A stretch of DNA of 64,000 nucleotides from Cognatundibacterium rivi (lineage in GTDB: Bacteria; Pseudomonadota; Gammaproteobacteria; Burkholderiales; Burkholderiaceae_D), in contig NZ_JAGSPK010000003.1 of NCBI RefSeq assembly GCF_018139565.1, positions 434,001 through 498,000 on the forward strand. Reading direction: 5' to 3'. The position numbers and the translations under genes were made by a program. Below, in pieces: positions 26,478 to 36,043 of the stretch (positions are counted from its first letter, which is position 1; every line of letters starts with the position of its first letter). The notes below the pieces were generated by a model. It saw nothing but the letters and a program-made list of their open reading frames with translations. It did no database searches and was not told the origin of the DNA.

Positions 26478-26737
26478 GAACTTGCCTCTGTCTAAATGAG
26501 ATGAAGTGAAATGCAGTGACGGATAAGCCACTCAGCATGTGAAGATTTTCCGATAAAAATCTGTGATTTCTGTGATTATACTTGGCATCGATAAAGTCAT
26601 TGCAGGGTGGCGATGTCACAATGAAAGCGCACGTATCAAAGCGCATTGCGAAAGCGGTCCGGTACAAATACACTGAGCGTTTTGCTGCGACAACAGCCAC
26701 CATAATTTCACCCTGACGCCTGAGAAGGATGCCGATA

Positions 26738-27283
26738 ATGACGATCTTGCTTACCCCACGCCTGCAATTGATCCCGATGGACGACAGTCATTTTGACGGA
26801 CTGTTCGCGATGAACAGCGATACCGAAGTGATGCGTTACATCACAGGAAAGCCGGATACACCTGCCGACACGCAAGCGATGATCGATCGTGTTAAAGCGC
26901 GTTGGAAAGAATACGGATTTTCCTGGTGGTCGTTTTTTGAAAAAGACAGCGGTCAGTTAGTCGGCGCTGGTTGTATTCAGCATCTGGGGCGCGACCCGGC
27001 GAATCCGCTGGAGACCGGCTGGCGTCTGCGCCGTGACCGCTGGGGCAACGGCTATGCGTCGGAAGCCGCCAGAGCAATGGCTGGCTTTGCTTTTGACACA
27101 CTGAACGCGCCCTTATTATGTGCGGTCTGCCATCCGGATAATCATGCGTCCGCCCATGTCATGAAAAAACTCGGTATGCAGTTTAAAGCGACTGAATCCT
27201 GGTACGACATGCAAGTCGCCGTCTACGATATGCCGCGCGCAGTATGGCAAGCGAACAGCGCCACGCTGCATCAGACAAACTAA
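26738..27283 (+). CDS. GNAT acetyltransferase, RimJ/RimL type
   Basis: A 181-aa Gcn5-related N-acetyltransferase. The N-terminal LLTPRLQLIPMDDSHFDGL, the central ETGWRLRRDRWGNGYASEAA (acetyl-CoA pyrophosphate loop, R-x-x-G-x-G/A type) and the C-terminal NHASAHVMKKLGMQF are the usual landmarks of the RimJ/RimL group. The substrate may be a protein N-terminus or a small amine and cannot be told. The start at 26738 is favoured because GAGAAGG lies 9 bases upstream, whereas the ATG at 26729 abuts it. Confidence 0.88.
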   Translation: MTILLTPRLQLIPMDDSHFDGLFAMNSDTEVMRYITGKPDTPADTQAMIDRVKARWKEYGFSWWSFFEKDSGQLVGAGCIQHLGRDPANPLETGWRLRRDRWGNGYASEAARAMAGFAFDTLNAPLLCAVCHPDNHASAHVMKKLGMQFKATESWYDMQVAVYDMPRAVWQANSATLHQTN

Positions 27284-27332
27284 GCCCGCCAACATTCGCT
27301 CATAAACCTCAGCAAGGTCTGAAGATTTCCCT

Positions 27333-27363
27333 GAAGCGACATCACTAACGGTGTCGCTTTTTT
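27333..27363 (+). terminator. Terminator after the acetyltransferase gene
   Basis: Stem AAGCGACA / TGTCGCTT with loop, then T6. A near copy of this hairpin stands at 28707-28740. Confidence 0.85.
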
Positions 27364-27743
27364 CATTTGTCTGCCGTCAGCAACGCGCATTCATTTTTAC
27401 AACACGGTTATGCGCTTAGTTCGTTCGGTTTGTTTCGCAATAACGCCAGCAAACCTCGCGCCAAGCGGAGGAATCCTCGTTATTTCGTGTTGCGCTGCCT
27501 TTGCGACGCGTTTGCGTTGATGCATTGCGCAGACAATGTTGCGTAAGTTCTGTCTTATTTGAATTTTTTCATTTCATTCAAACAACTTCTCTCTTAGAAT
27601 TGCTTTTATGATTAGATTGTCCGCAGATCAACAAGCAGTCAAAATTCACGTTGAACAGCGTCTTCCTTTTCAGGGATTCATCGGTATCGCACGCCACATC
27701 ATTGGCACGCCGTTTTCGTCGCACTACAAATCAAGGAGAAAAA
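27364..27743. other. 380-bp intergenic region before the zinc-ribbon pair
   Basis: No supported ORF. It includes an imperfectly spaced inverted repeat TTTGAAT / ATTCAAA (about 27558-27583), an AT-rich stretch likely to hold the promoter of the following gene, and a GC-rich part with scattered GCG repeats. I see no tRNA or known ncRNA fold. Confidence 0.4.
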
Positions 27744-28058
27744 ATGAGTATGGTGTTTTGCCGCGGCTGCGGTAAGGAAATTCATGAAACCGCTGTGACC
27801 TGCCCTCATTGTGGCGCTCCACAGGGAACGCCAAAAGAAGCAAGTAATTCGGACAAGCGGATTTTGCCTGCCGCATTGCTGTGTTTTTTCTTAGGCGTCT
27901 TTGGCATACACCGTTTTTATGTCGGGAAAATCGGCACCGGTATTTTGCAGTTGCTGACGTTTGGTGGTCTGGGTATCTGGGCGCTGATCGATTTCATCAT
28001 GATCGTCGTCGGCAGTTTCACCGATAAAGACGGCAATACGATCAACCTCTGGACCTGA
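27744..28058 (+). CDS. Zinc-ribbon plus TM2-domain membrane protein
   Basis: A 104-aa protein. Residues 1-27 form a zinc ribbon with CRGC and CPHC pairs; residues about 38-95 form a TM2 domain: a helix (LPAALLCFFLGVFGIHRFY), the GIHRFYVGK turn, a second helix and a C-terminal DKDGN. TM2 proteins are small membrane proteins of poorly known function. The start at 27744 follows CAAGGAGAAAAA. The zinc-ribbon part is almost identical to that of the next gene, indicating a shared origin for two different membrane modules. Confidence 0.88.
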   Translation: MSMVFCRGCGKEIHETAVTCPHCGAPQGTPKEASNSDKRILPAALLCFFLGVFGIHRFYVGKIGTGILQLLTFGGLGIWALIDFIMIVVGSFTDKDGNTINLWT

Positions 28059-28161
28059 CATCACAGCAACGACAAACCCAGCGAGACTGCGACTTATGCA
28101 CGATGCTGCTCAGGCTTGTGATCTGTCAACGTGCTGAAAACACTATCTGAAAAGGAAAACT

Positions 28162-28650
28162 ATGAGCATGGTATTTTGCCGCGGCTGCGGTAAGGAAATT
28201 CACGAAACTGCTGCAACCTGCCCGCATTGTGGTGCGCAGCAAACAGTGTCGGCATCAGCGGCGAACGTTGCTGGCGACGAAGTTCAGGCGTTCGACTGGT
28301 ATGTCGCCGTACTCAGAAATTATGCCGGCTTCAGTGGCCGTGCACGTCGCAAAGAATACTGGTTCTTTTTCCTGTTTAACATCCTGATCAGTATAGGTTT
28401 AGGTCTGGTCGACGGCATCACGGGCAGTTCAAATATTTCATCAGGAATGGGGTTTCTCGGCGGCCTGTACGCGCTGGGAACATTCATTCCCGGCCTTGCC
28501 GTTACCATGCGCCGTCTGCATGATACCAACCGCAGTGGCTGGTGGATGCTGATCGCACTCGTTCCTGTCGCCGGTATCATCGTGCTGCTGGTGTTCCTCG
28601 CGAGCGAAGGTCAAAAAACAGAAAACCGTTACGGCGCTCCGGTCAAATAA
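28162..28650 (+). CDS. Zinc-ribbon plus DUF805 membrane protein
   Basis: A 162-aa protein. Its first 25 residues repeat the zinc ribbon of the upstream gene with one or two changes (CRGC...CPHC). A 20-residue linker leads to a DUF805 domain: FSGRARRKEYWFFFLFN, then helices and the diagnostic MRRLHDTNRSGWWML, ending with ENRYGAP. DUF805 proteins are inner-membrane proteins of unknown function, often with zinc ribbons. AAAAGGAAAACT precedes the start. It is 103 bp from the TM2 gene. Confidence 0.9.
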   Translation: MSMVFCRGCGKEIHETAATCPHCGAQQTVSASAANVAGDEVQAFDWYVAVLRNYAGFSGRARRKEYWFFFLFNILISIGLGLVDGITGSSNISSGMGFLGGLYALGTFIPGLAVTMRRLHDTNRSGWWMLIALVPVAGIIVLLVFLASEGQKTENRYGAPVK

Positions 28651-28706
28651 GCCGACCGGCATCATCAGAACAGATCATCAGGTGGCGACCTGATCGTCTA
28701 TGCAAA

Positions 28707-28740
28707 TAAAAAGCGACATCACCAACGATGTCGCTTTTTG
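28707..28740. terminator. Bidirectional terminator
   Basis: Stem AAAAAGCGACATC / GATGTCGCTTTTT with a 6-nt loop, 56 bp after the DUF805 gene and before the end of the convergent Cys-rich gene. The hairpin resembles the one at 27333-27363. Confidence 0.9.
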
Positions 28741-28772
28741 TCTTTTCCGGTGTTTTTTATCGCCAGGAAATT

Positions 28773-28976
28773 TTACGAACCAGACGCTGGCGAGCGTTGT
28801 TTCAATTCAAATCCTTCACAAGGTTTGCCTGATGCTTCAACAATTTCCATTAAAGGCTGACGCTGACTTTTGATGCCGAACATGCGGCATCCGTACATGA
28901 AATTCACATCATGCGTAATGTAGTAATGCACGCATAAGCGGCAGTTTTGCTGTATCGGTTTATTCGTTTCAGACAT
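28773..28976 (-). CDS. Small cysteine-rich protein of unknown function
   Basis: A 67-aa protein (70 aa if the ATG at 28985 is used). It has four Cys arranged CRLC-x12-14-YGC-x25-28-PCEGF with a YYITHDVNFMYGCRMFGIKS core. I recall similar short proteins in Burkholderiales, sometimes mis-labelled as uracil-DNA glycosylase; they may bind zinc or an Fe-S cluster. No ribosome site clearly selects the start. Palindromic-box element B (29058-29135) lies upstream of it. Confidence 0.72.
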   Translation of the reverse strand: MSETNKPIQQNCRLCVHYYITHDVNFMYGCRMFGIKSQRQPLMEIVEASGKPCEGFELKQRSPASGS

Positions 28977-29057
28977 CATGTGCAAGATGGTAACAAGACT
29001 AAGACGAAAGCGATATCGCGGTCACGCCTGCCTGAGAAGGCTCTGCGTGCCTTAATA

Positions 29058-29135
29058 ATACTCCCCCCAGTATTCTAAATCGCCCTTTGTTTATGCTGAC
29101 AATAGCGGTTTTTTTATAAAATAAGGGGGGAGTAT
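29058..29135. repeat. Palindromic GC-box element, copy B
   Basis: Full box ATACTCCCCCCAGTAT (29058-29073) faces half box GGGGGGAGTAT (29125-29135); the ends pair as an 11-bp perfect stem. GCCCTTTGTTTATG (29082-29095) is the reverse complement of a segment in copy A, and AATAATACT leads into the box in both. It lies between the Cys-rich gene start and the exonuclease gene end. Confidence 0.72.
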
Positions 29136-29171
29136 GCTATTTTCCCTAAAAAATCTCGCGCGCTAGCGCGC

Positions 29172-29822
29172 TTACACCGATGCTGGAGTCGTTGGCGAAG
29201 TTGACGTGGTTGCCGACGTGGTTGCCGGTGTTATCGCTGTTCGGCTTGCTGGTTGCAAGGTCAGCCAGCGCTGATATACCAGCAAGGCGACATGCGCGTC
29301 ATTCGCCGCGTAGGCAATCTGCTTGTCCGTCAACGGTTGCTGCGCCCAGTTAGATGTCGAGGTCTTTTTTGATTTCGATAACTGCATGCCGAAAAATTTT
29401 GCCACCGCCGCTTTGGCCCCAATATCCTGATGCCGGTTTTCACGCAGGGCTTTAGCCAGATCAAGCACATTCGTCGTCGTGATATCGAGTTTGCTTTTCA
29501 AATGCCGCAGATCATCACTCAAGCCGAAGCCGACTTTCAGAATATGCTGCGCTTCCAGGATCTCTTTGACGACATCAATATTCACGGTCTGCACGACAGG
29601 AAAAAGAAATGCCTTGGTTTCGGTCGCCAGCTGTATCAGATGCGGGCCATGATGTCGCTGGCCTTTTTGAAAGACAGGTTTGGTTTCAGTATCAAAGCCA
29701 AGTATGCTGGCCTGCGACAGATGCAGATGCGCAAACGCAGCGGTAGCGGTATCGTCAACGATATGGATATTGGCTTCAGCGATCCCCGGGTAAAGCGGCA
29801 GGGTTGTTTCCTGTTCTGACAT
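29172..29822 (-). CDS. DEDDy 3'-5' exonuclease domain protein (RNase D/WRN-like)
   Basis: A 216-aa exonuclease-fold protein. The three Exo motifs are visible: GFDTETKP (Asp, Glu), GFGLSDDLRHL (second Asp) and YAANDAHVAL (Tyr and final Asp, the DEDDy type). It should remove nucleotides from DNA or RNA 3' ends with two metal ions. It lacks the HRDC domain of full RNase D. The last 25 residues are a Thr/Ser/Ala/Pro tail encoded partly by a 12-bp tandem repeat (29203-29226), probably disordered. Confidence 0.88.
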   Translation of the reverse strand: MSEQETTLPLYPGIAEANIHIVDDTATAAFAHLHLSQASILGFDTETKPVFQKGQRHHGPHLIQLATETKAFLFPVVQTVNIDVVKEILEAQHILKVGFGLSDDLRHLKSKLDITTTNVLDLAKALRENRHQDIGAKAAVAKFFGMQLSKSKKTSTSNWAQQPLTDKQIAYAANDAHVALLVYQRWLTLQPASRTAITPATTSATTSTSPTTPASV

Positions 29823-29876
29823 TATGAATAGTGTGGTGAATGAGCGGATGGCTGCCAGTCTAACCCAGTACCGACA

Positions 29877-30146
29877 TCATGACGTACCAACGATGACTAT
29901 CGATTCCTCACTCGCATCCCGGCGGCGGCGCGATGGGTGACTGGCGCGCGCAGCGAGTGAAATCATCAGAGACTGGCCATCAGGCAAAGTCACCGCCATT
30001 TTTTCGCTGCCATTATGCTGAAAATGATAAATCGTCAGCTCGCCGACGGCCTGCGACTTCTGTATCTCGGCATCGACCAAGATATCGGCCAGGGCATTGA
30101 CGGCGCCGACGTGCCACACCAGTTGATTGGTCGCCGCTTTGCTCAT
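29877..30146 (-). CDS. Small protein coupled to a c-di-GMP enzyme gene
   Basis: An 89-aa protein that I do not recognise. It starts 3 bp after the stop codon of the GGDEF-EAL gene, so translation is probably coupled. The centre (VGELTIYHFQHNGSEKMAVT then LPDGQSLMISL) looks like a small beta-rich fold; the C-terminal part is basic (SRRRRD) and then hydrophobic. It might modulate or depend on the upstream signalling protein, but that is inference from position alone. Confidence 0.62.
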   Translation of the reverse strand: MSKAATNQLVWHVGAVNALADILVDAEIQKSQAVGELTIYHFQHNGSEKMAVTLPDGQSLMISLAARASHPSRRRRDASEESIVIVGTS

Positions 30147-30149
30147 GAC

Positions 30150-32684
30150 TTACTCCCCGACACGCCTAGCCTGATTTTTCAGTACGAAGCCTTCAAAAGC
30201 GGTCGCATCCACTGGCTTGGAAAAATAATAGCCCTGCACCTGAGTACAGCGCATCTCTTTGAGCAAGCTTGCCTGCTCATTTTTTTCAACACCTTCCGCG
30301 ACAACATTCAGACCCAGACTCAATCCCATGGCGATGATCGCACCGGCAATCGCAGCATCATCCGGATTCACATGAATATCATTGATAAATGATTTATCGA
30401 TTTTCAGCTCATCAATCGGGAAACGCCGCAGATAAGACAAACTGGAATAGCCCGTGCCGAAATCATCGAGTGAAATCGATAAGCCCAGATTTTTCAGTGA
30501 ACGCAAGGTCATCAGGGTACTACCAACATCCTGCATCACCATGCTCTCGGTTAATTCCAGTGTCACGGCGTGAGGATCAACGCCACTGCGTTGAATAATA
30601 TTGGCAACGCGCTCGGCAAGATCATCCTGGCGGAACTGGCGTGAAGACATATTCACCGCAATTTTGAAAGCGCCCAGCCCTTTATTGACCCAGGCAACCT
30701 GCTGGCGACAGGCTTCATTCAACACCCATTCGCCGAGCGGCAAAATGAGCCCGGTTTCTTCCGCCAGCGGAATAAATTCTATGGGGTGAATCAGTCCGAT
30801 CTGCGGGTGATACCAGCGCACCAAGGCTTCCGCGCCAACGACGTGCCCGCTTTTCAGATCAATTTTCGGCTGGTAATGCAAGGCGAATTCAGCACGTTCC
30901 AGACCGCGTCGCATCGCGCTTTCCATATTCAGGCGACTGATTGCGGTGACGCCCATTTCGGGAATAAACTGACGCACGCTGTTGCGCCCATGTTCTTTGA
31001 CGCGGTACATCGCTATATCCGCATAACGCAACAGAATTTCGCCATGATCGCCATCACGCGGATACACCGATACGCCAATACTGGCGGTGACAAAAATTTC
31101 GCTGCCATTGATGTGCATAGGCCGGGAAAAGGACTGCATGATTTTTTCTGAAATCGCTTCCACGTCATCGCTCTCGGGCAAATCGGTCAACACGATCACG
31201 AATTCATCGCCCCCCAGACGGGCAACCGTATCGGTGTCACGCACACACATATTCAGCCGCTGTGCGACTTGTTTCAGCATTTCATCGCCGGCACCATGAC
31301 CGGATGCATCATTGATCAGTTTGAAATGATCAAGATCCAGCAGCAACAAACCCACATGCAGATTCTGACGTTTCGCCCAGGCGATTGCCTGAGAAATGCG
31401 GTCATTCAAAAGATTGCGGTTCGCCAGCCCGGTCAGGCTGTCATGCGTGGCCTGATATTCGAGTTCTTTCTGATAATTGACCCGTTCACTGACATCATTG
31501 ATCACGCTGACAAAGTGGGTTGTCACCGCACCGGCAGCATCTTTGACCGGGGAAATTCGTAACTCATTCCAGAATTGCGAGCCGTCTTTGCGATAATTTC
31601 TCAGCAAAGCGCGCCCCTCGCGCCGCTCGCGCAAGGCAGAACGGATTTCTTCCAGATCCGGCTGCGCCAGATCATCGCGGACCAGAAAACGCCCTTCGCG
31701 CCCGATCACTTCATCGGCGTGATAACCGGTGATCCGTTCAAATGCCGGATTCACATACACGATAGAGTGATCGGCCTCGTCACTGCGGGTGATCATGATG
31801 CCATTGCTGCTCGATACCAGTGCCTGTTCCCTCAACAACAAAGCCTGTTCGACTTCCTGCAATTGAAAATGCCGATCAGAAATATCCTGACGCACGGCCA
31901 CCAGATGTGTGACCTGTCCTGCGTCATTGCACAAAGGACTGACGACCTGCCGCTCCCAGTACAGATGACCATTTAGATGCCGACTCTGCACATCGCCATG
32001 CCAGTGTTCACCATGCTTCAACGCCAGAAACGCGTCTCTATGCGCGGCGTCAGTGGCAGCGCCGTTGTTCCACAGTACATGGGTTTTCCTGACTTCGTTG
32101 AGGCTGAAGCCTGCGATACGGGTATAGGCTGGATTGCAGTATTCAAGCTCACCGCCAGCGTTTGTGATCAGTATCGCATACGGGCTTTGGTGCACAGACA
32201 GCGCCAGTAACTCCAGATTATTTTGCAGATCATGATGATCTTGCGTGGTCAGCAGCGCGCGGACAGCACTGACCAGCTCTTCCGCAAAACGCGTCAATAC
32301 TTTTCGGGGTTCCGCTGCTTCATTAATTTCGAATGGTGCTCTGACAGATAATGTCAGGTGCATCTGTGGTGCGACATTAAAATCCAGCGTCAGCGCATGA
32401 ATGCCATCGATGCCATCGTGTTCGTGGTCAGAGGGGCTAAACAAAAAATCCGGTGCGCGCGCCGAAGTCGCTTCAAAACGAGATTTTTCACCGCTGTTTT
32501 CAAAAAAGATTTCAGTATGTGAATAGCCAGCTCGCAGCACCAGTATCTTGCAAAATCCTTCCAGTAATCCGGGTAAATCGTCCGGATACCAAAGACAATC
32601 CGTCAGCTCTCCCAGCAGCAGATACCAGTTTTCCAACCTTTGCGACTCTTCGTCCAAAGAATTTGTGCGACCTGTTATGTCCAT
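30150..32684 (-). CDS. PAS-PAS-GGDEF-EAL cyclic di-GMP signalling protein
   Basis: An 844-aa cytoplasmic protein. Visible order: an N-terminal GAF-like region (about 18-150), two PAS domains with PAC extensions (about 165-290 and 290-410), a GGDEF domain (about 420-575) with intact RLGGDEF, and an EAL domain (about 590-835) with EALVRW, DDFGTGYSSL and GVEK motifs. Both diguanylate cyclase and phosphodiesterase sites look intact, so it may make or break c-di-GMP depending on sensory input; in many such proteins one activity dominates. No membrane helix is seen. It heads a two-gene unit with the 89-aa gene. Confidence 0.93.
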   Translation of the reverse strand: MDITGRTNSLDEESQRLENWYLLLGELTDCLWYPDDLPGLLEGFCKILVLRAGYSHTEIFFENSGEKSRFEATSARAPDFLFSPSDHEHDGIDGIHALTLDFNVAPQMHLTLSVRAPFEINEAAEPRKVLTRFAEELVSAVRALLTTQDHHDLQNNLELLALSVHQSPYAILITNAGGELEYCNPAYTRIAGFSLNEVRKTHVLWNNGAATDAAHRDAFLALKHGEHWHGDVQSRHLNGHLYWERQVVSPLCNDAGQVTHLVAVRQDISDRHFQLQEVEQALLLREQALVSSSNGIMITRSDEADHSIVYVNPAFERITGYHADEVIGREGRFLVRDDLAQPDLEEIRSALRERREGRALLRNYRKDGSQFWNELRISPVKDAAGAVTTHFVSVINDVSERVNYQKELEYQATHDSLTGLANRNLLNDRISQAIAWAKRQNLHVGLLLLDLDHFKLINDASGHGAGDEMLKQVAQRLNMCVRDTDTVARLGGDEFVIVLTDLPESDDVEAISEKIMQSFSRPMHINGSEIFVTASIGVSVYPRDGDHGEILLRYADIAMYRVKEHGRNSVRQFIPEMGVTAISRLNMESAMRRGLERAEFALHYQPKIDLKSGHVVGAEALVRWYHPQIGLIHPIEFIPLAEETGLILPLGEWVLNEACRQQVAWVNKGLGAFKIAVNMSSRQFRQDDLAERVANIIQRSGVDPHAVTLELTESMVMQDVGSTLMTLRSLKNLGLSISLDDFGTGYSSLSYLRRFPIDELKIDKSFINDIHVNPDDAAIAGAIIAMGLSLGLNVVAEGVEKNEQASLLKEMRCTQVQGYYFSKPVDATAFEGFVLKNQARRVGE

Positions 32685-32932
32685 CAGCTACATCACTCCC
32701 CTCAATCGTCGTGAAATCTGCGAGAAGATTTTTATACCTTGTTAAAAACATTAACGCAATATAAACGTTGATGTGAAGAACGAAAAGTGAGCGCGACGGC
32801 GTTTCACGTTGCGGCAATGTGTCGCCTAGTCTGAGCGGATGACATTACTACCCGCATTTCTAGGTTAAAATCGAAGGTTTAGCAAACATTATTCCTCGCG
32901 CCGCCCCGGCTGCGATAAAGGCAGACAGCACG

Positions 32933-33865
32933 ATGCTCACATTTCAACAAATCATCCTGACATTACAAGATTACTGGGACAAACAAGGCTGCGCCTTGTT
33001 GCAACCTTACGATATGGAAGTCGGTGCAGGAACGTCGCACACCGGCACATTTTTACGTGCCATCGGCCCGGAACCCTGGCGCGCTGCTTACGTCCAGCCA
33101 TCACGCCGCCCGAAAGATGGCCGCTATGGCGAAAATCCGAATCGTCTGCAGCACTATTATCAGTATCAGGTGGTATTGAAACCGGCACCGGAAAACATCC
33201 TCGATTTGTATCTTGGCTCGCTCAAAGCACTCGGGCTGGATTTGCAGCAAAACGATATCCGCTTTGTTGAAGACGATTGGGAAAACCCGACGCTGGGTGC
33301 CTGGGGTCTGGGCTGGGAAGTCTGGCTCAACGGTATGGAAGTCACGCAGTTCACCTACTTCCAGCAAGTCGGCGGTATCGATTGCAAACCTATCCTCGGC
33401 GAAATCACTTACGGTATCGAACGTCTGGCGATGTATCTGCAGGGCGTGGAAAATGTCTACGATCTGGTCTGGACTGAGCGTGAAGAAAACGGCAAAACCG
33501 TGCGCCTGTCTTACGGCGATGTCTTCCATCAGAACGAAGTGGAACAATCGACTTTCAACTTTGAATATTCGAATACCGATTTTCTGTTTTCACTGTTCAC
33601 CAACTACGAAGCAGAAGCCAAGCGCCTGCTCGAAGTGACAGAGAAATCACTGGCTTTGCCTGCTTACGAAATGATTCTGAAAGCCGCACACACATTCAAT
33701 CTGCTGGATGCACGCGGGGCGATTTCGGTGACAGAGCGTGCCGCATATATTGGCCGCATCCGTAATTTATCGCGTGCAGTTGCTGCCGCCTATTACGCAT
33801 CGCGCGAAGCGCTCGGCTTCCCTATGTGCGCCGCCGACGATAAGCATAAACCTGTTGTCGCCTGA
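32933..33865 (+). CDS. glyQ: Glycyl-tRNA synthetase alpha subunit
   Basis: A 310-aa catalytic subunit of the bacterial alpha2-beta2 glycyl-tRNA synthetase. The start [20 protein letters not shown] and the class II motifs [35 protein letters not shown] and [15 protein letters not shown] are nearly invariant in GlyQ. Length is normal. It is followed 70 bp later by glyS. Confidence 0.98.
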   Translation: MLTFQQIILTLQDYWDKQGCALLQPYDMEVGAGTSHTGTFLRAIGPEPWRAAYVQPSRRPKDGRYGENPNRLQHYYQYQVVLKPAPENILDLYLGSLKALGLDLQQNDIRFVEDDWENPTLGAWGLGWEVWLNGMEVTQFTYFQQVGGIDCKPILGEITYGIERLAMYLQGVENVYDLVWTEREENGKTVRLSYGDVFHQNEVEQSTFNFEYSNTDFLFSLFTNYEAEAKRLLEVTEKSLALPAYEMILKAAHTFNLLDARGAISVTERAAYIGRIRNLSRAVAAAYYASREALGFPMCAADDKHKPVVA

Positions 33866-33935
33866 AACCTGAACGCGCAGACGCCTTACATAATTTCGGA
33901 TGCCGGTTGCTGACCGGTATGCAGGAAAGATAAAC

Positions 33936-36020
33936 ATGAACCAAACACTGTTAGTTGAATTATTTACAGAAGAACTGCCACCAAAAGCGCTCGCAAAACT
34001 TGGCGAAGCGTTTGCTGCTGGCATCGTCAATGGCTTGAAATCACGTGATTTCTTAGAAGCAGATTCCGTCGCCACCAGCTATGCTTCACCGCGTCGTCTG
34101 GCCGTCAGTATCACGCGTGTGCGTGCTACATCGCCGGATAAACAAATCCGCGAAAAAGTGTTGCCGGTGTCTGTCGCCATGGATGCAGCAGGTCAACCGA
34201 CCGCGCCACTGGCAAAGAAACTCGCAGCGATGGGTTTCGCCGATTTACAGATCAGCGATCTCGAACGCGCTGCCGACGGTAAAGCTGAAAGCTTTTTCTA
34301 TACCTACACCGCAGCCGGTTCTGCACTGGCACCGGCATTGCAAACTGCCATGGAAGAATCCATCAGTAAATTGCCGATTCCTAAAGTGATGAGTTATCAG
34401 CGTCCTGATGGTGATACTGTGCATTTTGTGCGCCCGGTACATAAAATCATCGCCCTGCACGGCGCGAACATCATCCCATTATCTTTGCTTGGTCTGAGCA
34501 GTGATCGCATCACCAAAGGCCATCGTTTCCTGTCCGCTGGCGAAGTCAGTATCAGCCACGCCGACGATTACGCTGCTGCCCTGAAGACCGAAGGCAAAGT
34601 GATTGCCAGCGTCAGCGAACGTAAAGAACAAATCCGTACCGCACTGTTGGCAAAAGCAGGCGCCGATCTGGTGCTGATGCCAGAATCACTACTGGATGAA
34701 GTGACCGCGCTGGTCGAATGGCCGGTCGTGTATGAATGCCATTTCGAACAGGAATTTCTGGCAGTTCCGCAGGAATGTCTGATTCTGACGATGCAAACCA
34801 ATCAGAAATATTTTGCGCTAACGGACGCCAACGGCAAGCTGCGCTCACGCTTTCTGATCGTCTCGAATTTGGAAACAGCAACACCGGAACACATTATTCA
34901 GGGTAATGAGCGCGTGGTGCGCCCACGCTTATCGGATGCTAAGTTTTTCTTTGAACAAGATAAGAAAAAAACGCTGGCATCACGCCTGCCTTTGCTGGCG
35001 AATGTGGTGTATCACAATAAACTGGGTTCGCAAGCCGAACGTACAGAGCGCGTCAAAACACTGGCCGGAAAAATCGCAGCCACGCTGCACAGCGACGTGG
35101 CGCTAGCCGAACGTGCAGCCCTGCTGGCCAAGACCGATCTGCTGACCGACATGGTCGGCGAATTCCCTGAACTGCAAGGCATTATGGGCACTTATTATGC
35201 CCTGCACGATGGCGAACATGCCGACGTGGCTGCTGCAGCTTCCGAACACTATCAACCGCGTTTTTCGGGCGATGCATTGCCGGCGGGCGCGACTGGCACC
35301 GCCGTTGCACTGGCCGATAAACTGGAAACTTTAGTCGGCATCTGGGGCATCGGTCTGCAACCAACCGGCGACCGTGACCCGTTTGCGCTGCGTCGTCATG
35401 CGCTCGGCATTTTGCGCATGCTGGTTGAGAAACGCTTGCCATTGTCTTTGTCTGCGTTGCTGGCAGATGCAGTTGCTTTATTTGCGGGCAACAGCCAGTT
35501 CAAAGATCCGAGCGCAGATGTATTGAATTTCCTGTTTGACCGTTTGCGCGGTCAATTACGTGAACGTGGCTTTGCGCAAAATGAAGTTGAAGCGGTCGTC
35601 GCGCAAAATCCAGATACGCTGGACAACATTGTCGAACGTTTGCAGGCAGTTCAGGCATTCGCAGCTTTGCCGGAATCAGTCTCGCTGGCTGCGGCAAATA
35701 AACGTATCACCAATATCCTGAAAAAAGCAGAAGGCAGTCCGGGCGCAGTGAATGCAGCATTATTACAAGAAGCGGCTGAGCAAGCGCTGGCGAAAGCAAT
35801 GGCTGATGTAAAACCACAAGTTGACGCGGCCTTTGCCAAAGGCGACTTTACTGCCGCGCTGAAAACGCTGGCGGCCTTACGTGCTGAAGTCGACAGTTTC
35901 TTTAACGATGTGATGGTGAATGCGGAAGACCCGGCATTGCGGGATAACCGTTTAGCGCTGTTATCGAGCCTGCACGGGATGTTGAATCAGGTTGCCGATA
36001 TTTCAAAACTCGCTGCTTAA
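33936..36020 (+). CDS. glyS: Glycyl-tRNA synthetase beta subunit
   Basis: A 694-aa beta subunit needed for tRNA-Gly recognition. The N-terminal [15 protein letters not shown] and the internal [31 protein letters not shown] and [18 protein letters not shown] are standard GlyS blocks; an HD-like region and an anticodon-binding C-terminal domain follow. The start at 33936 follows AGGAAAGATAAAC; the upstream in-frame start at 33900 lacks one. It is the second gene of the glyQ-glyS-gmhB-plsC row. Confidence 0.97.
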   Translation: MNQTLLVELFTEELPPKALAKLGEAFAAGIVNGLKSRDFLEADSVATSYASPRRLAVSITRVRATSPDKQIREKVLPVSVAMDAAGQPTAPLAKKLAAMGFADLQISDLERAADGKAESFFYTYTAAGSALAPALQTAMEESISKLPIPKVMSYQRPDGDTVHFVRPVHKIIALHGANIIPLSLLGLSSDRITKGHRFLSAGEVSISHADDYAAALKTEGKVIASVSERKEQIRTALLAKAGADLVLMPESLLDEVTALVEWPVVYECHFEQEFLAVPQECLILTMQTNQKYFALTDANGKLRSRFLIVSNLETATPEHIIQGNERVVRPRLSDAKFFFEQDKKKTLASRLPLLANVVYHNKLGSQAERTERVKTLAGKIAATLHSDVALAERAALLAKTDLLTDMVGEFPELQGIMGTYYALHDGEHADVAAAASEHYQPRFSGDALPAGATGTAVALADKLETLVGIWGIGLQPTGDRDPFALRRHALGILRMLVEKRLPLSLSALLADAVALFAGNSQFKDPSADVLNFLFDRLRGQLRERGFAQNEVEAVVAQNPDTLDNIVERLQAVQAFAALPESVSLAAANKRITNILKKAEGSPGAVNAALLQEAAEQALAKAMADVKPQVDAAFAKGDFTAALKTLAALRAEVDSFFNDVMVNAEDPALRDNRLALLSSLHGMLNQVADISKLAA

Positions 36021-36043
36021 GAATGACATCTAAGGATTTGCCG

